This document shows, piece after piece, positions 1 through 7,663 of a stretch of DNA of 24,139 nt. Made by a program: the position numbers and the translations under genes. The notes under the pieces are model-generated. The model did no database searches. It was given only the letters and a program-made list of their open reading frames with translations, and was not told the origin of the DNA. The DNA comes from an uncultured Bacteroidales bacterium (lineage in GTDB: Bacteria; Bacteroidota; Bacteroidia; Bacteroidales; Bacteroidaceae). Location: contig CALEFD010000089.1 in NCBI GenBank assembly GCA_937876995.1, positions 1 through 24,139 of the forward strand, given 5' to 3'. Position 1 is the stretch's first letter. Each line of letters starts with the position of its first letter.

Positions 1-118
1 TCCACAGATTACAGCTCCTTCATCTTTTCTCTTTTCTCTGTACTCTGTTCTCTGCTTGATTATCCTTTGCAAATATAGTAATTTATTCTGATATTTCTAT
101 ATTTTCAACACATATTAA
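1..118. other. Non-coding DNA left of the RND junction
   Basis: I see no gene in this stretch. Positions 10-58 form a pyrimidine-rich tract on the plus strand with repeated TCTCTG/CTCTG words, and 60-118 is very A/T rich. On the minus strand it holds a Bacteroidetes -7 promoter box reading leftward, off the window. None of the three plus-strand frames continues the RND protein that starts just to the right: the RND frame has a stop at 116-118, and the other frames encode nothing RND-like. This therefore looks like the upstream region of a leftward gene abutting the interior of the pump gene. Confidence 0.5.
70..77 (-). promoter_or_regulatory. Possible leftward promoter, -7 box
   Basis: Minus-strand TATATTTG fits the Bacteroidetes -7 consensus TAnnTTTG. 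A TTG lies 28 nt upstream, too far for a good -33 box, so only half of the promoter is supported. It would drive a gene lying left of the window. Confidence 0.35.
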
Positions 119-172
119 CGGCAGAAAGCAAAAAAAAAGAATGATTCTGCTACAGAACCATTCTTTGAAGGT

Positions 173-1684
173 ATGAACAGATTGTACGGAAAGAGTTTGG
201 GATTCTGTCTGAAACACAAATCTGTAGCAATAGTTATGCTTTTGGTTGCATTTGCATCTTGCATATTTATGTGGATTAACACTCCTGCAGAAATGGCTCC
301 ACTGGAAGACCGTTCACAGGTTACTGTACGCACACAAGGTCCCGAAGGTGTTACATACGAATATATGCGCGACTATACAGAACGTATTAACGACATAGTG
401 GATTCAGTTATGCCGGATGCCGAATTTGTTACTGCCCGTGTTTCGAGCGGTTCTGGTAACATTCAGATTACTCTGAAAGATTTGGCAGACCGTGATTACA
501 CACAGATGGAAGTAGCCGCAAAACTGACACAAGCAGTTGCCAAAGAGAACGATGCCCGTTCTTTTGTTCAACAGCAATCAACATTTGGCGGTGGTCGTGG
601 CGGTATGCCTGTTCGTTATGTATTACAGGCCACAAATATTGAAAAGTTGCAAGAGGTTCTGCCTACATTCCTGGCAAAAGTACACGATAACCCAATTTTC
701 CAAATGGCAGATGCCGACTTAAAATTCTCAAAACCGGAAATGCGTATTGCGGTAAACAGAGAGAAGGCTAACCTGCTTGGTGTAAGTACAAGAGATATTG
801 CACAGACTCTTCAGTATGGATTGAGCGGACAGCGTATGGGTTATCTCTATATGAATGGTAAGCAGTACGATATAGTAGGTGAAATAAATCGTCAACAACG
901 TAACACTCCGCTTAACCTGAAGTCAATCTATATGAGAAGCAATACAGGCGAAATGATTCAGATGGACAACCTGGTAGAGTTACAGGAAGATATTGCCCCA
1001 CCAAAACTGTATCGTTACAACCGCTTTGTATCGGCAACAATATCGGCAGGTGTAGCTCCGGGACATACTTTGGGCGAAGCACTTGACGAAATGGATAAGA
1101 TAGCGAAAGAGACTCTCGACGACACTTTCCGTACAGCATTGACCGGTGAATCTCGTGAATTCCGCGAAAGTTCCAACAGTTTGATTTTTGCATTCGGATT
1201 GGCATTGGTGCTTATCTATCTTATTCTGGCTGCACAGTTTGAAAGTTTCAAAGATCCGCTTATCATTCTGCTTACAGTGCCATTGGCAGTATTTGGTGCA
1301 TTGGTATTTATGAATATTGGCGGACAAACTATGAATATCTTTAGCCAGATTGGTATAATTATGTTGGTGGGACTTGTAGCCAAGAATGGTATTCTTATTG
1401 TAGAATTTGCAAACCAGAAACAAGAAGCAGGCTTAGAGAAACTTACAGCCATTCGCGAAGCATCTGTACAGCGTCTGCGCCCTATTCTTATGACAAGTTC
1501 ATCCACCATACTTGGTATGCTACCTCTTATTATAGCCGGTGGTGAAGGTAGTGCCGGACGTATTGCAATGGGTACTGCAGTTGTGGGTGGTCTATTTATT
1601 TCTACCATCTTCACTATGTACATAGTTCCATCAGTATATGCTGTAATTTCTACATCACGTATCAAAAAGGAGGAGAAGCAATGA
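173..1684 (+). CDS. RND multidrug efflux permease, 5'-truncated (C-terminal half only)
   Basis: This encodes the C-terminal half of an AcrB/MexB-type inner-membrane RND pump, which exports drugs or other amphiphiles by proton antiport in a complex with a periplasmic adaptor and an outer-membrane channel. The visible part starts in the cytoplasmic loop before TM7 (TM7 about residues 17-37), continues through the second periplasmic porter region (about 38-335), then TM8-TM12 (about 337-495), including the typical LILAAQFESF, VGLVAKNGILIVEFAN and RLRPILMTSSSTILGMLPL stretches. Family members are about 1020-1050 residues; this has 503 from the first ATG. RND-like coding continues upstream of that ATG (KKKNDSATEPFFEG) back to about 119, where an in-frame stop sits at 116-118. 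The N-terminal half and the adaptor gene are therefore missing. It overlaps the next gene by ATGA. Probably a pseudogene unless the left end is an assembly artefact. Confidence 0.85.
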   Translation: MNRLYGKSLGFCLKHKSVAIVMLLVAFASCIFMWINTPAEMAPLEDRSQVTVRTQGPEGVTYEYMRDYTERINDIVDSVMPDAEFVTARVSSGSGNIQITLKDLADRDYTQMEVAAKLTQAVAKENDARSFVQQQSTFGGGRGGMPVRYVLQATNIEKLQEVLPTFLAKVHDNPIFQMADADLKFSKPEMRIAVNREKANLLGVSTRDIAQTLQYGLSGQRMGYLYMNGKQYDIVGEINRQQRNTPLNLKSIYMRSNTGEMIQMDNLVELQEDIAPPKLYRYNRFVSATISAGVAPGHTLGEALDEMDKIAKETLDDTFRTALTGESREFRESSNSLIFAFGLALVLIYLILAAQFESFKDPLIILLTVPLAVFGALVFMNIGGQTMNIFSQIGIIMLVGLVAKNGILIVEFANQKQEAGLEKLTAIREASVQRLRPILMTSSSTILGMLPLIIAGGEGSAGRIAMGTAVVGGLFISTIFTMYIVPSVYAVISTSRIKKEEKQ

Positions 1685-2937
1685 AACGACATATTACAAC
1701 AATAATGGCGTTTGCCATTACTCTTTGCAGTTATTCACAAAACATCACTCTAAAAGAGTGTATTGAACGTGGACTGGAGAATAGTTACCAAATAAAAATG
1801 GTAAACAATGACGAAACTCAAGCAGCCAACAATGACAGTTGGGGTAATGCGGGTGGTATGCCATCAGTCAATATTACCGGTTCTTACAATGGTTCTTTTA
1901 GAAACAATGGCGGACTAACCCACTCCACCAATGCAGCTATCAGAGCCGAATGGACTGTATTTAACGGATTCAGTATTTTAGCCACACGTTCCAGATTAGA
2001 AGAACTGCACAACATTGGTACTATTCAGACCAGAATTGCCATAGAAGATTACGTAGCAAATTTAGCATCTGAATACTATAATATGGTGCGTCAGTCCATT
2101 CACCTGAAAAATCTGGATTATGCAGTAGCACTATCAAAAGAGCGTCTGCGTATAGTTCAGGCACGTTATGACATAGGCGATAATTCCCGTTTGGATTTAC
2201 AACAGGCACAGGTATATTTCAATGCCGATAGCGCCAGCAGTCTGAAACAGCACGAAATGGTGGCCACAGCAAACATACGTATGAACAGACTTATGTCTAA
2301 CCAAAACCTGAGAGAACTGATTGTAGCTGCCGATACATCTATAAATCTTTTAGATGAACTGAATTATGATACTCTGCTGGAAAATATGTTAAAGACAAAT
2401 GCATCTCTTTTGAAAGCAGAGACCAACAAAACAATTGCAGTTTTAGACAAAAAGAATGTTGTTTCCAGAAACTATCCATACTTAAAAGTTAATGCAGGAT
2501 ATAGCCATAGCTGGAACAGCAACACATCGTCGGCCAACATAGGTCCGGATTTTGGTGCAACTATTGGAATCAATCTGCTAGACGGCAAGCATCGCGTACA
2601 GCAACGCAACGCCACTCTTGATATTCTTAACGCAGAACTGGAAGCAGACGAACTAGAACTTGAATTAAGAGCAAATTTAGAGGATTTCTGGCAGGCATAC
2701 CAAAACAACCTGCGTCTGTTGACATTAGAACGTCAGAACCTGCTTACTGCAGAAGATAATTACGAAATAGCTTACGAAAGATATTTGCTGGGCGATTTAT
2801 CAGGTATTGAGATGCGCGAAGCACAAAAGTCACTTTTAGATGCAGAAGAGAGTCTGCTTCAAGTGGAATACGATACCAAGATTTGTGAAATATCTCTGTT
2901 ACAGATTAGCGGAATGGTTTTAGATTACATAAAATAG
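1681..2937 (+). CDS. TolC-family outer-membrane efflux protein
   Basis: This is the outer-membrane factor that would form the exit duct for the RND pump encoded immediately upstream. The protein is 418 residues, slightly shorter than most family members. It opens with a signal peptide (MKRHITTIMAFAITLCSYSQ) followed by ITLKECIERGLENSYQIK, the usual start of the first OEP repeat. Two OEP repeats are visible, roughly residues 20-210 and 225-415, each with long heptad-like helices such as RLRIVQARYDIGDNSRLDL and ERYLLGDLSGIEMREAQKSL. The start codon overlaps the stop of the RND gene as ATGA, so the two were translationally coupled. With the pump truncated, this gene may be without its original promoter and partners; whether it is still expressed cannot be told. 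Confidence 0.88.
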   Translation: MKRHITTIMAFAITLCSYSQNITLKECIERGLENSYQIKMVNNDETQAANNDSWGNAGGMPSVNITGSYNGSFRNNGGLTHSTNAAIRAEWTVFNGFSILATRSRLEELHNIGTIQTRIAIEDYVANLASEYYNMVRQSIHLKNLDYAVALSKERLRIVQARYDIGDNSRLDLQQAQVYFNADSASSLKQHEMVATANIRMNRLMSNQNLRELIVAADTSINLLDELNYDTLLENMLKTNASLLKAETNKTIAVLDKKNVVSRNYPYLKVNAGYSHSWNSNTSSANIGPDFGATIGINLLDGKHRVQQRNATLDILNAELEADELELELRANLEDFWQAYQNNLRLLTLERQNLLTAEDNYEIAYERYLLGDLSGIEMREAQKSLLDAEESLLQVEYDTKICEISLLQISGMVLDYIK

Positions 2938-2979
2938 CAACCACTACTTATTCAATATTACCAAGAAAAAAATATAAAA

Positions 2980-3013
2980 ATTAGGGACTTTCTCTGCAGA
3001 GAAGGTCCCTAAT
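2980..3013 (-). terminator. Rho-independent terminator of the histone-like gene
   Basis: A 17-bp stem (arms starting ATTAGGGAC, one G-U pair) meets at a TGCA centre. On the minus strand it is followed by TTTTTATATTTTTTT, so it is a strong terminator for the histone-like gene ending at 3036. It lies between convergent genes and may also stop transcription from the efflux operon, though the plus-strand side has no long T tract. Confidence 0.85.
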
Positions 3014-3035
3014 AGATTTAATAGTAAATGTAAAT

Positions 3036-3209
3036 TTACTTTGTAGCAGTCAAAGAAGCCTTACGGAACTCTTTCATTAATTTTTCAAGTTCCAAAGATG
3101 CCTTACGAGCACGTGTACCGGCAGCTTTATTACCTTTCTCAATCTGAGAATTTGCGTCTTTTGCAAATGCAGCATAAAGTTCAGCTGCCTTCATCAAAAT
3201 CTCTTCCAT
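3036..3209 (-). CDS. Histone H1-like (Hc1-type) small basic protein
   Basis: A 57-codon gene. The protein starts MEEILMKAAELYAAFAKDAN, continues with EKGNKAAGTRARKASLELEK and ends LMKEFRKASLTATK. This matches the short Bacteroidetes proteins annotated as histone H1/Hc1-like, which share the NKAAG-RARKASLELEKLMKEFRK core. It is Lys/Arg rich and presumably binds nucleic acid and helps organise the nucleoid; that role is inferred from the family, not shown. The gene stands alone, with a well-formed promoter upstream (3257-3289) and a strong hairpin terminator downstream (2980-3013), so it is an independent, probably highly expressed unit. The gene call is secure, the molecular role less so. Confidence 0.85.
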   Translation of the reverse strand: MEEILMKAAELYAAFAKDANSQIEKGNKAAGTRARKASLELEKLMKEFRKASLTATK

Positions 3210-3256
3210 AATTAAATTTTGTTAAAAGTTGAATAATGAATAATCTATAGTTGACG

Positions 3257-3289
3257 CAAAAGTAATACAATTAGCCAAATACGCAAAAA
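3257..3289 (-). promoter_or_regulatory. Promoter of the histone-like gene
   Basis: On the minus strand a TTTTTG -33 element (3284-3289) is separated by 19 nt from TACTTTTG (3257-3264), an exact TAnnTTTG -7 box. Spacing and sequence fit the Bacteroidetes primary sigma factor consensus. Transcription would begin near 3250, giving a 5' leader of about 40 nt before the ATG at 3209. Confidence 0.75.
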
Positions 3290-3418
3290 TTAAGTCTTGA
3301 TTTTTAAAAAAATGTTTCAAAATTTTATCCTATGACTGAAATTCACGGAGGAACATCTAATTTATTTATATAAAACACAAAACTAACAGGTAATATATGG
3401 GAGTAACAGAAAAATTAG

Positions 3419-3426
3419 TAACTTTG
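3419..3426 (+). promoter_or_regulatory. Promoter -7 box upstream of the DUF4468 gene
   Basis: TAACTTTG matches the Bacteroidetes -7 consensus TAnnTTTG and sits 28 nt before the ATG at 3454. No clear TTTG -33 element is present at the expected distance, so the promoter is probably weaker or activator-dependent. It would drive the DUF4468, J-domain, porin and oxidoreductase run. Confidence 0.5.
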
Positions 3427-3453
3427 CTACATAAATAATAGAAAATGATTGGT

Positions 3454-4050
3454 ATGAAGAAACTTTTAGTTTTTGCACTTTGTTGCATATCGGTGATTAC
3501 AGTATTTGCCAAATCTGAACCTATTGATCCTAAATACGGAATAGGAACAGTACCTATTAATAATATTGGTAGAGTAGAGTTTGTAGATGAAATAGCTATT
3601 CCTGCATCTGTAGATTTGAATAACTGCTACGAACGTATTCTTACTTGGGTAAAAGGTCGTTTTACACAACCAAACGTAACCAAGGGTGAAATTCTTAGTG
3701 ACAATGCAGATAGCCGCAGAATTACTTTGCGCATACAACAGAACCTGATATTCAAGAACACAGCGTTAGTTACAGATTTAACAAAGATAAACTACAATCT
3801 GAACTTTGCAGTTAAAGAAGTAAACGGTAAAAAAGTTTGTACCGTAACAATGACTGATATCAGCTATGTTTACGAAGAAGAGCGTGAAGGAGGTGTTTCA
3901 TTCACTGCAGAAGAGTGGATAACAGACGACGAAGCTTTTAACAAGAACAAAACCAAGTTCCTGAAGACTACCGGTAAATTCCGCATCAAGACTATAGATC
4001 TGTTTGAAATGATAACAAACCAGACAAAGGAAACTATTGAGACTCTATAA
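3454..4050 (+). CDS. DUF4468 domain-containing exported protein
   Basis: About 198 residues with a signal peptide (MKKLLVFALCCISVITVFAK) and a single globular region resembling the DUF4468 family, a Bacteroidetes domain with a TBP-like fold and no established function. The pattern VEFVDEIAIPASVDLNNCYERILTW at the domain start and the later alternating beta/alpha segments support the assignment. I chose the ATG at 3454 because the signal peptide begins there; an in-frame ATG at 3445 (adding MIG) is possible. It is the first gene of a run in which the J-domain protein, porin and oxidoreductase follow at gaps of about 8-15 nt, so co-transcription is likely. It probably acts in the periplasm or at the outer membrane. 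Confidence 0.75.
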   Translation: MKKLLVFALCCISVITVFAKSEPIDPKYGIGTVPINNIGRVEFVDEIAIPASVDLNNCYERILTWVKGRFTQPNVTKGEILSDNADSRRITLRIQQNLIFKNTALVTDLTKINYNLNFAVKEVNGKKVCTVTMTDISYVYEEEREGGVSFTAEEWITDDEAFNKNKTKFLKTTGKFRIKTIDLFEMITNQTKETIETL

Positions 4051-4058
4051 TATAAAGA

Positions 4059-4466
4059 ATGGCAAAGAATAGGATTTTATACGACAGGTTAGGTGTAGAT
4101 GTGGACGCATCAAGTACACAAATAAATGAGGCTTACGACAGGCTGATATTTGATTGTGACCCATCGTCTGCTGAATACACCGAAATAGAAGAAGCTTATA
4201 CTGTATTGAGTAATTTAGATAGACGTGCTCAGTACGATATTACAGGGAAATTTGGTGATAAGAAGGGCCGTAAGAAGGGCCGTACTTTAAAATCGGTAGA
4301 TAAAATCCGTAAGATTCTTAACACGGTCTTTATGATTGGTGCTGTAGCCACTATAGTTCTCTATTTTATGAAAACTGAAGAGAGACTGAATACTGCATTC
4401 TTTACAGTAGGTATATCTTCTTTGGTTATAAAAATAGTTGAATTCATTTTAAGACTTCTGCCTTAA
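4059..4466 (+). CDS. Degenerate J-domain membrane protein
   Basis: 135 residues. The N-terminal ~65 residues resemble a DnaJ J-domain: ILYDRLGVDVDASSTQINEAYDRL (helices I-II) and EIEEAYTVLSNLDRRAQYD (helix III and the RAxYD end). The HPD tripeptide that triggers DnaK ATP hydrolysis is absent; the aligned segment reads FDCDPSS. A basic stretch (KKGRKKGR, about 70-77) is followed by two hydrophobic segments (about 87-105 and 113-133), so the protein should be anchored in the inner membrane with the J-like domain probably cytoplasmic. It cannot be assumed to be a DnaK co-chaperone; the fold may serve as a binding module. It follows the DUF4468 gene by 8 nt and precedes the porin gene by about 15 nt. 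Confidence 0.72.
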   Translation: MAKNRILYDRLGVDVDASSTQINEAYDRLIFDCDPSSAEYTEIEEAYTVLSNLDRRAQYDITGKFGDKKGRKKGRTLKSVDKIRKILNTVFMIGAVATIVLYFMKTEERLNTAFFTVGISSLVIKIVEFILRLLP

Positions 4467-4481
4467 ACAAACAGCTTGCCA

Positions 4482-6608
4482 ATGTACAGTAGAAAATCAA
4501 ATATAAGAACAACAATGGGACATAAGCTTTTGCTTGTTGTCTCATTGCTTGTTATTTGTGTCACAGGTTTACAGGCCCAAAGTACTTTATCACAGAACCA
4601 GGATGGCTTTCACGGAGCAGAGATGGATGGTTTTCTAACCACAGATCCGGGAAAAGATTCTACAGTTGTAGAACGCGAAGTTTCACAGGAATACAAACAG
4701 TGGGTTATAGACAGAAACACCGGTTTGATAGTAGATATGCCATTAGATACTGTAATGCACTACTTTGAAAGTGAACATCTTACAGAAGGCCATACAGGCA
4801 GATACAGTTATTTGGGTAATATGGGATCGCCCAGATTATCCAGAGTCTATTTTGACAGGAATGAATTGACAGACTTTATATTTGAACAACCATATAGTTA
4901 CTATGTGAAAGATGCATCGGAATTCCGCTTTACAGATACCAAAACTCCACATCTCAATCTGAGCTATTTCAAAGGTGGCAACAAGACTACCGGCGAAGAA
5001 CGTATAAAAGGATATTTTGCAGCAAACTTCAATAAAAAGGTTGGTATAGGATTGAATATGGACTATCTGTTGGGAAGAGGCCGTTACGACAGTCAATCCA
5101 CATCTATGTTCGATACACGTCTATACACATATTGGAGAGGAGATAAATACAACGCATACATAACAGCCAATAACGACGAAATAAAAGTGGCCGAAAATGG
5201 TGGTATTTTTGACCGTCGTTATATAACAAATCCGGAAGCTATGGCAGAAGGACGCAAACAGTATGCACCGGAAGATATTCCTTTTAGAATGTATTATAAC
5301 TGGAACAATATCAAGCGCAAACAGCTGTTGTTCTCACATAGTTATAAACTGAACAAGAGCTTTGAATATCAGGATAGTATAGCTACAGCAGATACCACTT
5401 ACTACACTACATATACAGAAGATAAAACCATAAGTACCGTTGCTCACACTTTAGAAACCGGAAAACTAAGAAGACGATATATTTACAACAATATGCCAAA
5501 GAATTTCTATTCTGCAATATATCTGAACGACGATTCTTTAGACAAAACAGAGGAATTCTACATAACCAACACGTTGTCTATATCGTTGAACGAAGGTTTC
5601 AGCAAATGGGCAATAGCAGACATATCGGCCTATATACGCCACGATTTGCGTACATACCAGATGCCCGATACACTGTTAAATCGTGGATTAGCATCGGAAT
5701 ACTACAATAAGCAGACCAATAACAATCTCTACATAGGAGGACAAATTAAGCGTTCTGCCAATAACAACCTCTCTTTTGGAGCGAACGCAGAGACTGTTAT
5801 ATTAGGTACATACGCAGGCGATTTCTCTCTGGATGGTAATCTGCAGTATCGTTTTCCACTACTTAAAAAATTTGCCATTGTTAGTGCAAATGCCAGAATG
5901 AGCAACCTCACTCCATCTTATTATTACAACCATTTCCATTCTACCTATTGTTGGTGGGATTTAGATTCAAAACGTGAATTTGTAACACGTCTGGAAGGAA
6001 GTATTGAGATTGAGAAGACCAACACAAAAATGTGGGTAGGTGTAGAGAACAAAACCAATTACACCTATTTGGCAAACATAGGTACAGGCTATACAGAAGA
6101 AGGTACTATACTACCTACATATAATGTAAAAGCATATCAACATAGTGGTTCCATACAGATATTGTCTGCCAATTTGCAACAGAACTTCAAGTTAGGTCCG
6201 CTACATTGGGATAACGATGTTACATGGCAGGTTTCCAGCAACAAAGAGATTTTACCATTGCCACAACTTAATATCTTTACAGACGTTTACTTTAAGTTCC
6301 TTTATGCTAAACGTTTAGAGATTGAAGCCGGTGCAAATATGACATATTTCACCAAATATAATGCTCCTACATATAGCCCTGCAGCAGGTATGTATCATCT
6401 GCAAAACAACAATAACATACAGGAGGTTGGCGGCTATCCATTAATAAATGCGTATGCTAATTTACGCATTAAGGGAGTACGTTTCTATGTAATGTATTAT
6501 CACGCAAATAATAATTTGTTAAAGAATACAGATTCATTCTTTGTACCGGGTTATCCTCTTAACCCAAGTATGTTTAAGTTTGGATTAAACTGGACATTCT
6601 TTGATTAA
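4482..6608 (+). CDS. Putative outer-membrane porin (Porin_10-like)
   Basis: About 708 residues with an N-terminal signal sequence (hydrophobic core LLLVVSLLVICVTGLQAQ) and then a long series of short alternating beta segments rich in Tyr, Asn and aromatic girdle residues, ending in FKFGLNWTFFD with the terminal aromatic pattern of outer-membrane barrels. The early segment containing HLNLSYFKGGNKTTGEERIK resembles Bacteroidetes 'putative porin' proteins. The substrate is unknown. The start is uncertain: ATG at 4482 gives a long basic n-region, ATG at 4515 (MGHKLLL) gives a standard-length signal peptide, and a TTG at 4476 is also in frame. It is closely spaced with the J-domain gene upstream and the oxidoreductase 11 nt downstream. 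Confidence 0.78.
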   Translation: MYSRKSNIRTTMGHKLLLVVSLLVICVTGLQAQSTLSQNQDGFHGAEMDGFLTTDPGKDSTVVEREVSQEYKQWVIDRNTGLIVDMPLDTVMHYFESEHLTEGHTGRYSYLGNMGSPRLSRVYFDRNELTDFIFEQPYSYYVKDASEFRFTDTKTPHLNLSYFKGGNKTTGEERIKGYFAANFNKKVGIGLNMDYLLGRGRYDSQSTSMFDTRLYTYWRGDKYNAYITANNDEIKVAENGGIFDRRYITNPEAMAEGRKQYAPEDIPFRMYYNWNNIKRKQLLFSHSYKLNKSFEYQDSIATADTTYYTTYTEDKTISTVAHTLETGKLRRRYIYNNMPKNFYSAIYLNDDSLDKTEEFYITNTLSISLNEGFSKWAIADISAYIRHDLRTYQMPDTLLNRGLASEYYNKQTNNNLYIGGQIKRSANNNLSFGANAETVILGTYAGDFSLDGNLQYRFPLLKKFAIVSANARMSNLTPSYYYNHFHSTYCWWDLDSKREFVTRLEGSIEIEKTNTKMWVGVENKTNYTYLANIGTGYTEEGTILPTYNVKAYQHSGSIQILSANLQQNFKLGPLHWDNDVTWQVSSNKEILPLPQLNIFTDVYFKFLYAKRLEIEAGANMTYFTKYNAPTYSPAAGMYHLQNNNNIQEVGGYPLINAYANLRIKGVRFYVMYYHANNNLLKNTDSFFVPGYPLNPSMFKFGLNWTFFD

Positions 6609-6619
6609 AAGTTTTCAAT

Positions 6620-7588
6620 ATGATTAGATGGGGATTTATTGGTTGCGGACAGGTAACCGAACAGAAAAGCGGTCCTGCATTTGCAAAAGCAGAGGGTTCA
6701 GCTATTGAAGCTGTAATGAGTCGTGATGCAGAAAAAGCAAAATCGTATGCAAAACGTCATAATATCAAGAAGTGGTACGACGATGCTTTGGAATTGATTA
6801 ACGACCCAAAAGTAGATGCCATATACATAGCCACTCCCCCATCATCGCATGCCACATACGCCATTATGGCAATGAAAGCCGGCAAGCCTGTTTATATAGA
6901 GAAACCTATGGCTTCAAGCTATGACGAATGTATGCGTATAAACCGTATATCGAAAGAGACCGGAGTTCCCTGCTTTGTGGCCTACTACCGCCGATACCTG
7001 CCCTACTTTCTTAAAGTAAAAGAGCTGAAAGAGAAAATAGGAAAACTGATGAACGTGCAGATTAGATTCGCACAACCACCAAAAGAGTTAGACTACAATA
7101 GCACAAACTTGCCCTGGCGAGTTATTCCCGACATAGCAGGTGGAGGTTATTTCTACGACCTGGCACCTCACCAGTTAGATATGGTACAGGAGATTTGCGG
7201 TTGCATTATAGACGCATACGGTATAAGCAGTAATTTAGCTGGTCTGTACAAGGCAGAAGATACCGTAAGCGCTTGCTTTAAGTTTGAAGATGGTTTGGTA
7301 GGTTCCGGTTCCTGGTGTTTTGTAGCAGATGAATCGGCAAAAGAAGATCGCATAGAACTGATTGGCGACAAAGGAATGATATGCTTTTCAATCTTTACTT
7401 TCCAACCAATAGCACTACACGATGACACAGGTCGTCATGAATTTGATATTCCAAATCCGGAACACGTTCAGTTCCCTCTGGTACAGGCAGTGGTCAATCA
7501 TCTGAACGGAGGCGAAAAATGTAGTTGTGATGGTCTGAGTGCCACCCCTACTAACTGGGTAATGGACAGAATATTAGGAAAATTCTAA
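6620..7588 (+). CDS. Gfo/Idh/MocA-family NAD(P)-dependent oxidoreductase
   Basis: 322 residues, normal length for the family. The N-terminal Rossmann fold carries the dinucleotide motif GFIGCGQV (5-12), followed by DAIYIATPPSSHATYAI and the EKP motif (94-96) that contacts nicotinamide and substrate. The C-terminal alpha/beta domain contains GGGYFYDLAPHQLD (174-187), where H184 and D187 occupy the usual catalytic positions. Such enzymes oxidise or reduce the hydroxyls of sugars, inositols or related compounds; the substrate cannot be read from sequence. It is the last gene of the run starting at 3454, 11 nt after the porin, and is followed by a clear terminator. A shared task such as uptake plus conversion of a sugar is possible but unproven. 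Confidence 0.88.
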   Translation: MIRWGFIGCGQVTEQKSGPAFAKAEGSAIEAVMSRDAEKAKSYAKRHNIKKWYDDALELINDPKVDAIYIATPPSSHATYAIMAMKAGKPVYIEKPMASSYDECMRINRISKETGVPCFVAYYRRYLPYFLKVKELKEKIGKLMNVQIRFAQPPKELDYNSTNLPWRVIPDIAGGGYFYDLAPHQLDMVQEICGCIIDAYGISSNLAGLYKAEDTVSACFKFEDGLVGSGSWCFVADESAKEDRIELIGDKGMICFSIFTFQPIALHDDTGRHEFDIPNPEHVQFPLVQAVVNHLNGGEKCSCDGLSATPTNWVMDRILGKF

Positions 7589-7591
7589 AAA

Positions 7592-7629
7592 CAGCCTTGG
7601 GAGGTGATGATTCGCCTCCCTCAGCTTTT
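7592..7629 (+). terminator. Rho-independent terminator
   Basis: The hairpin has a main stem GGGAGGTGA / TCGCCTCCC (7599-7620) with one G-U pair, extended by an outer AGC/GCT pair across a small internal loop, and is followed by a run of seven T residues. It ends the DUF4468-to-oxidoreductase transcript and separates it from the convergent FadL-like gene. Confidence 0.88.
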
Positions 7630-7663
7630 TTTATAACCATAAGATGAAGTTTTTATAATAGTT

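Noticed and set aside
128..140. Poly-A run as a frameshift that would rejoin the RND gene to upstream sequence
   Set aside because: The two other plus-strand frames left of the run encode no RND-like protein, and one meets a stop at 79-81, so a simple frameshift does not explain the truncation.
115..333. 72-codon minus-strand open frame at the left junction
   Set aside because: It lies antisense to RND coding sequence and has no recognisable protein character.
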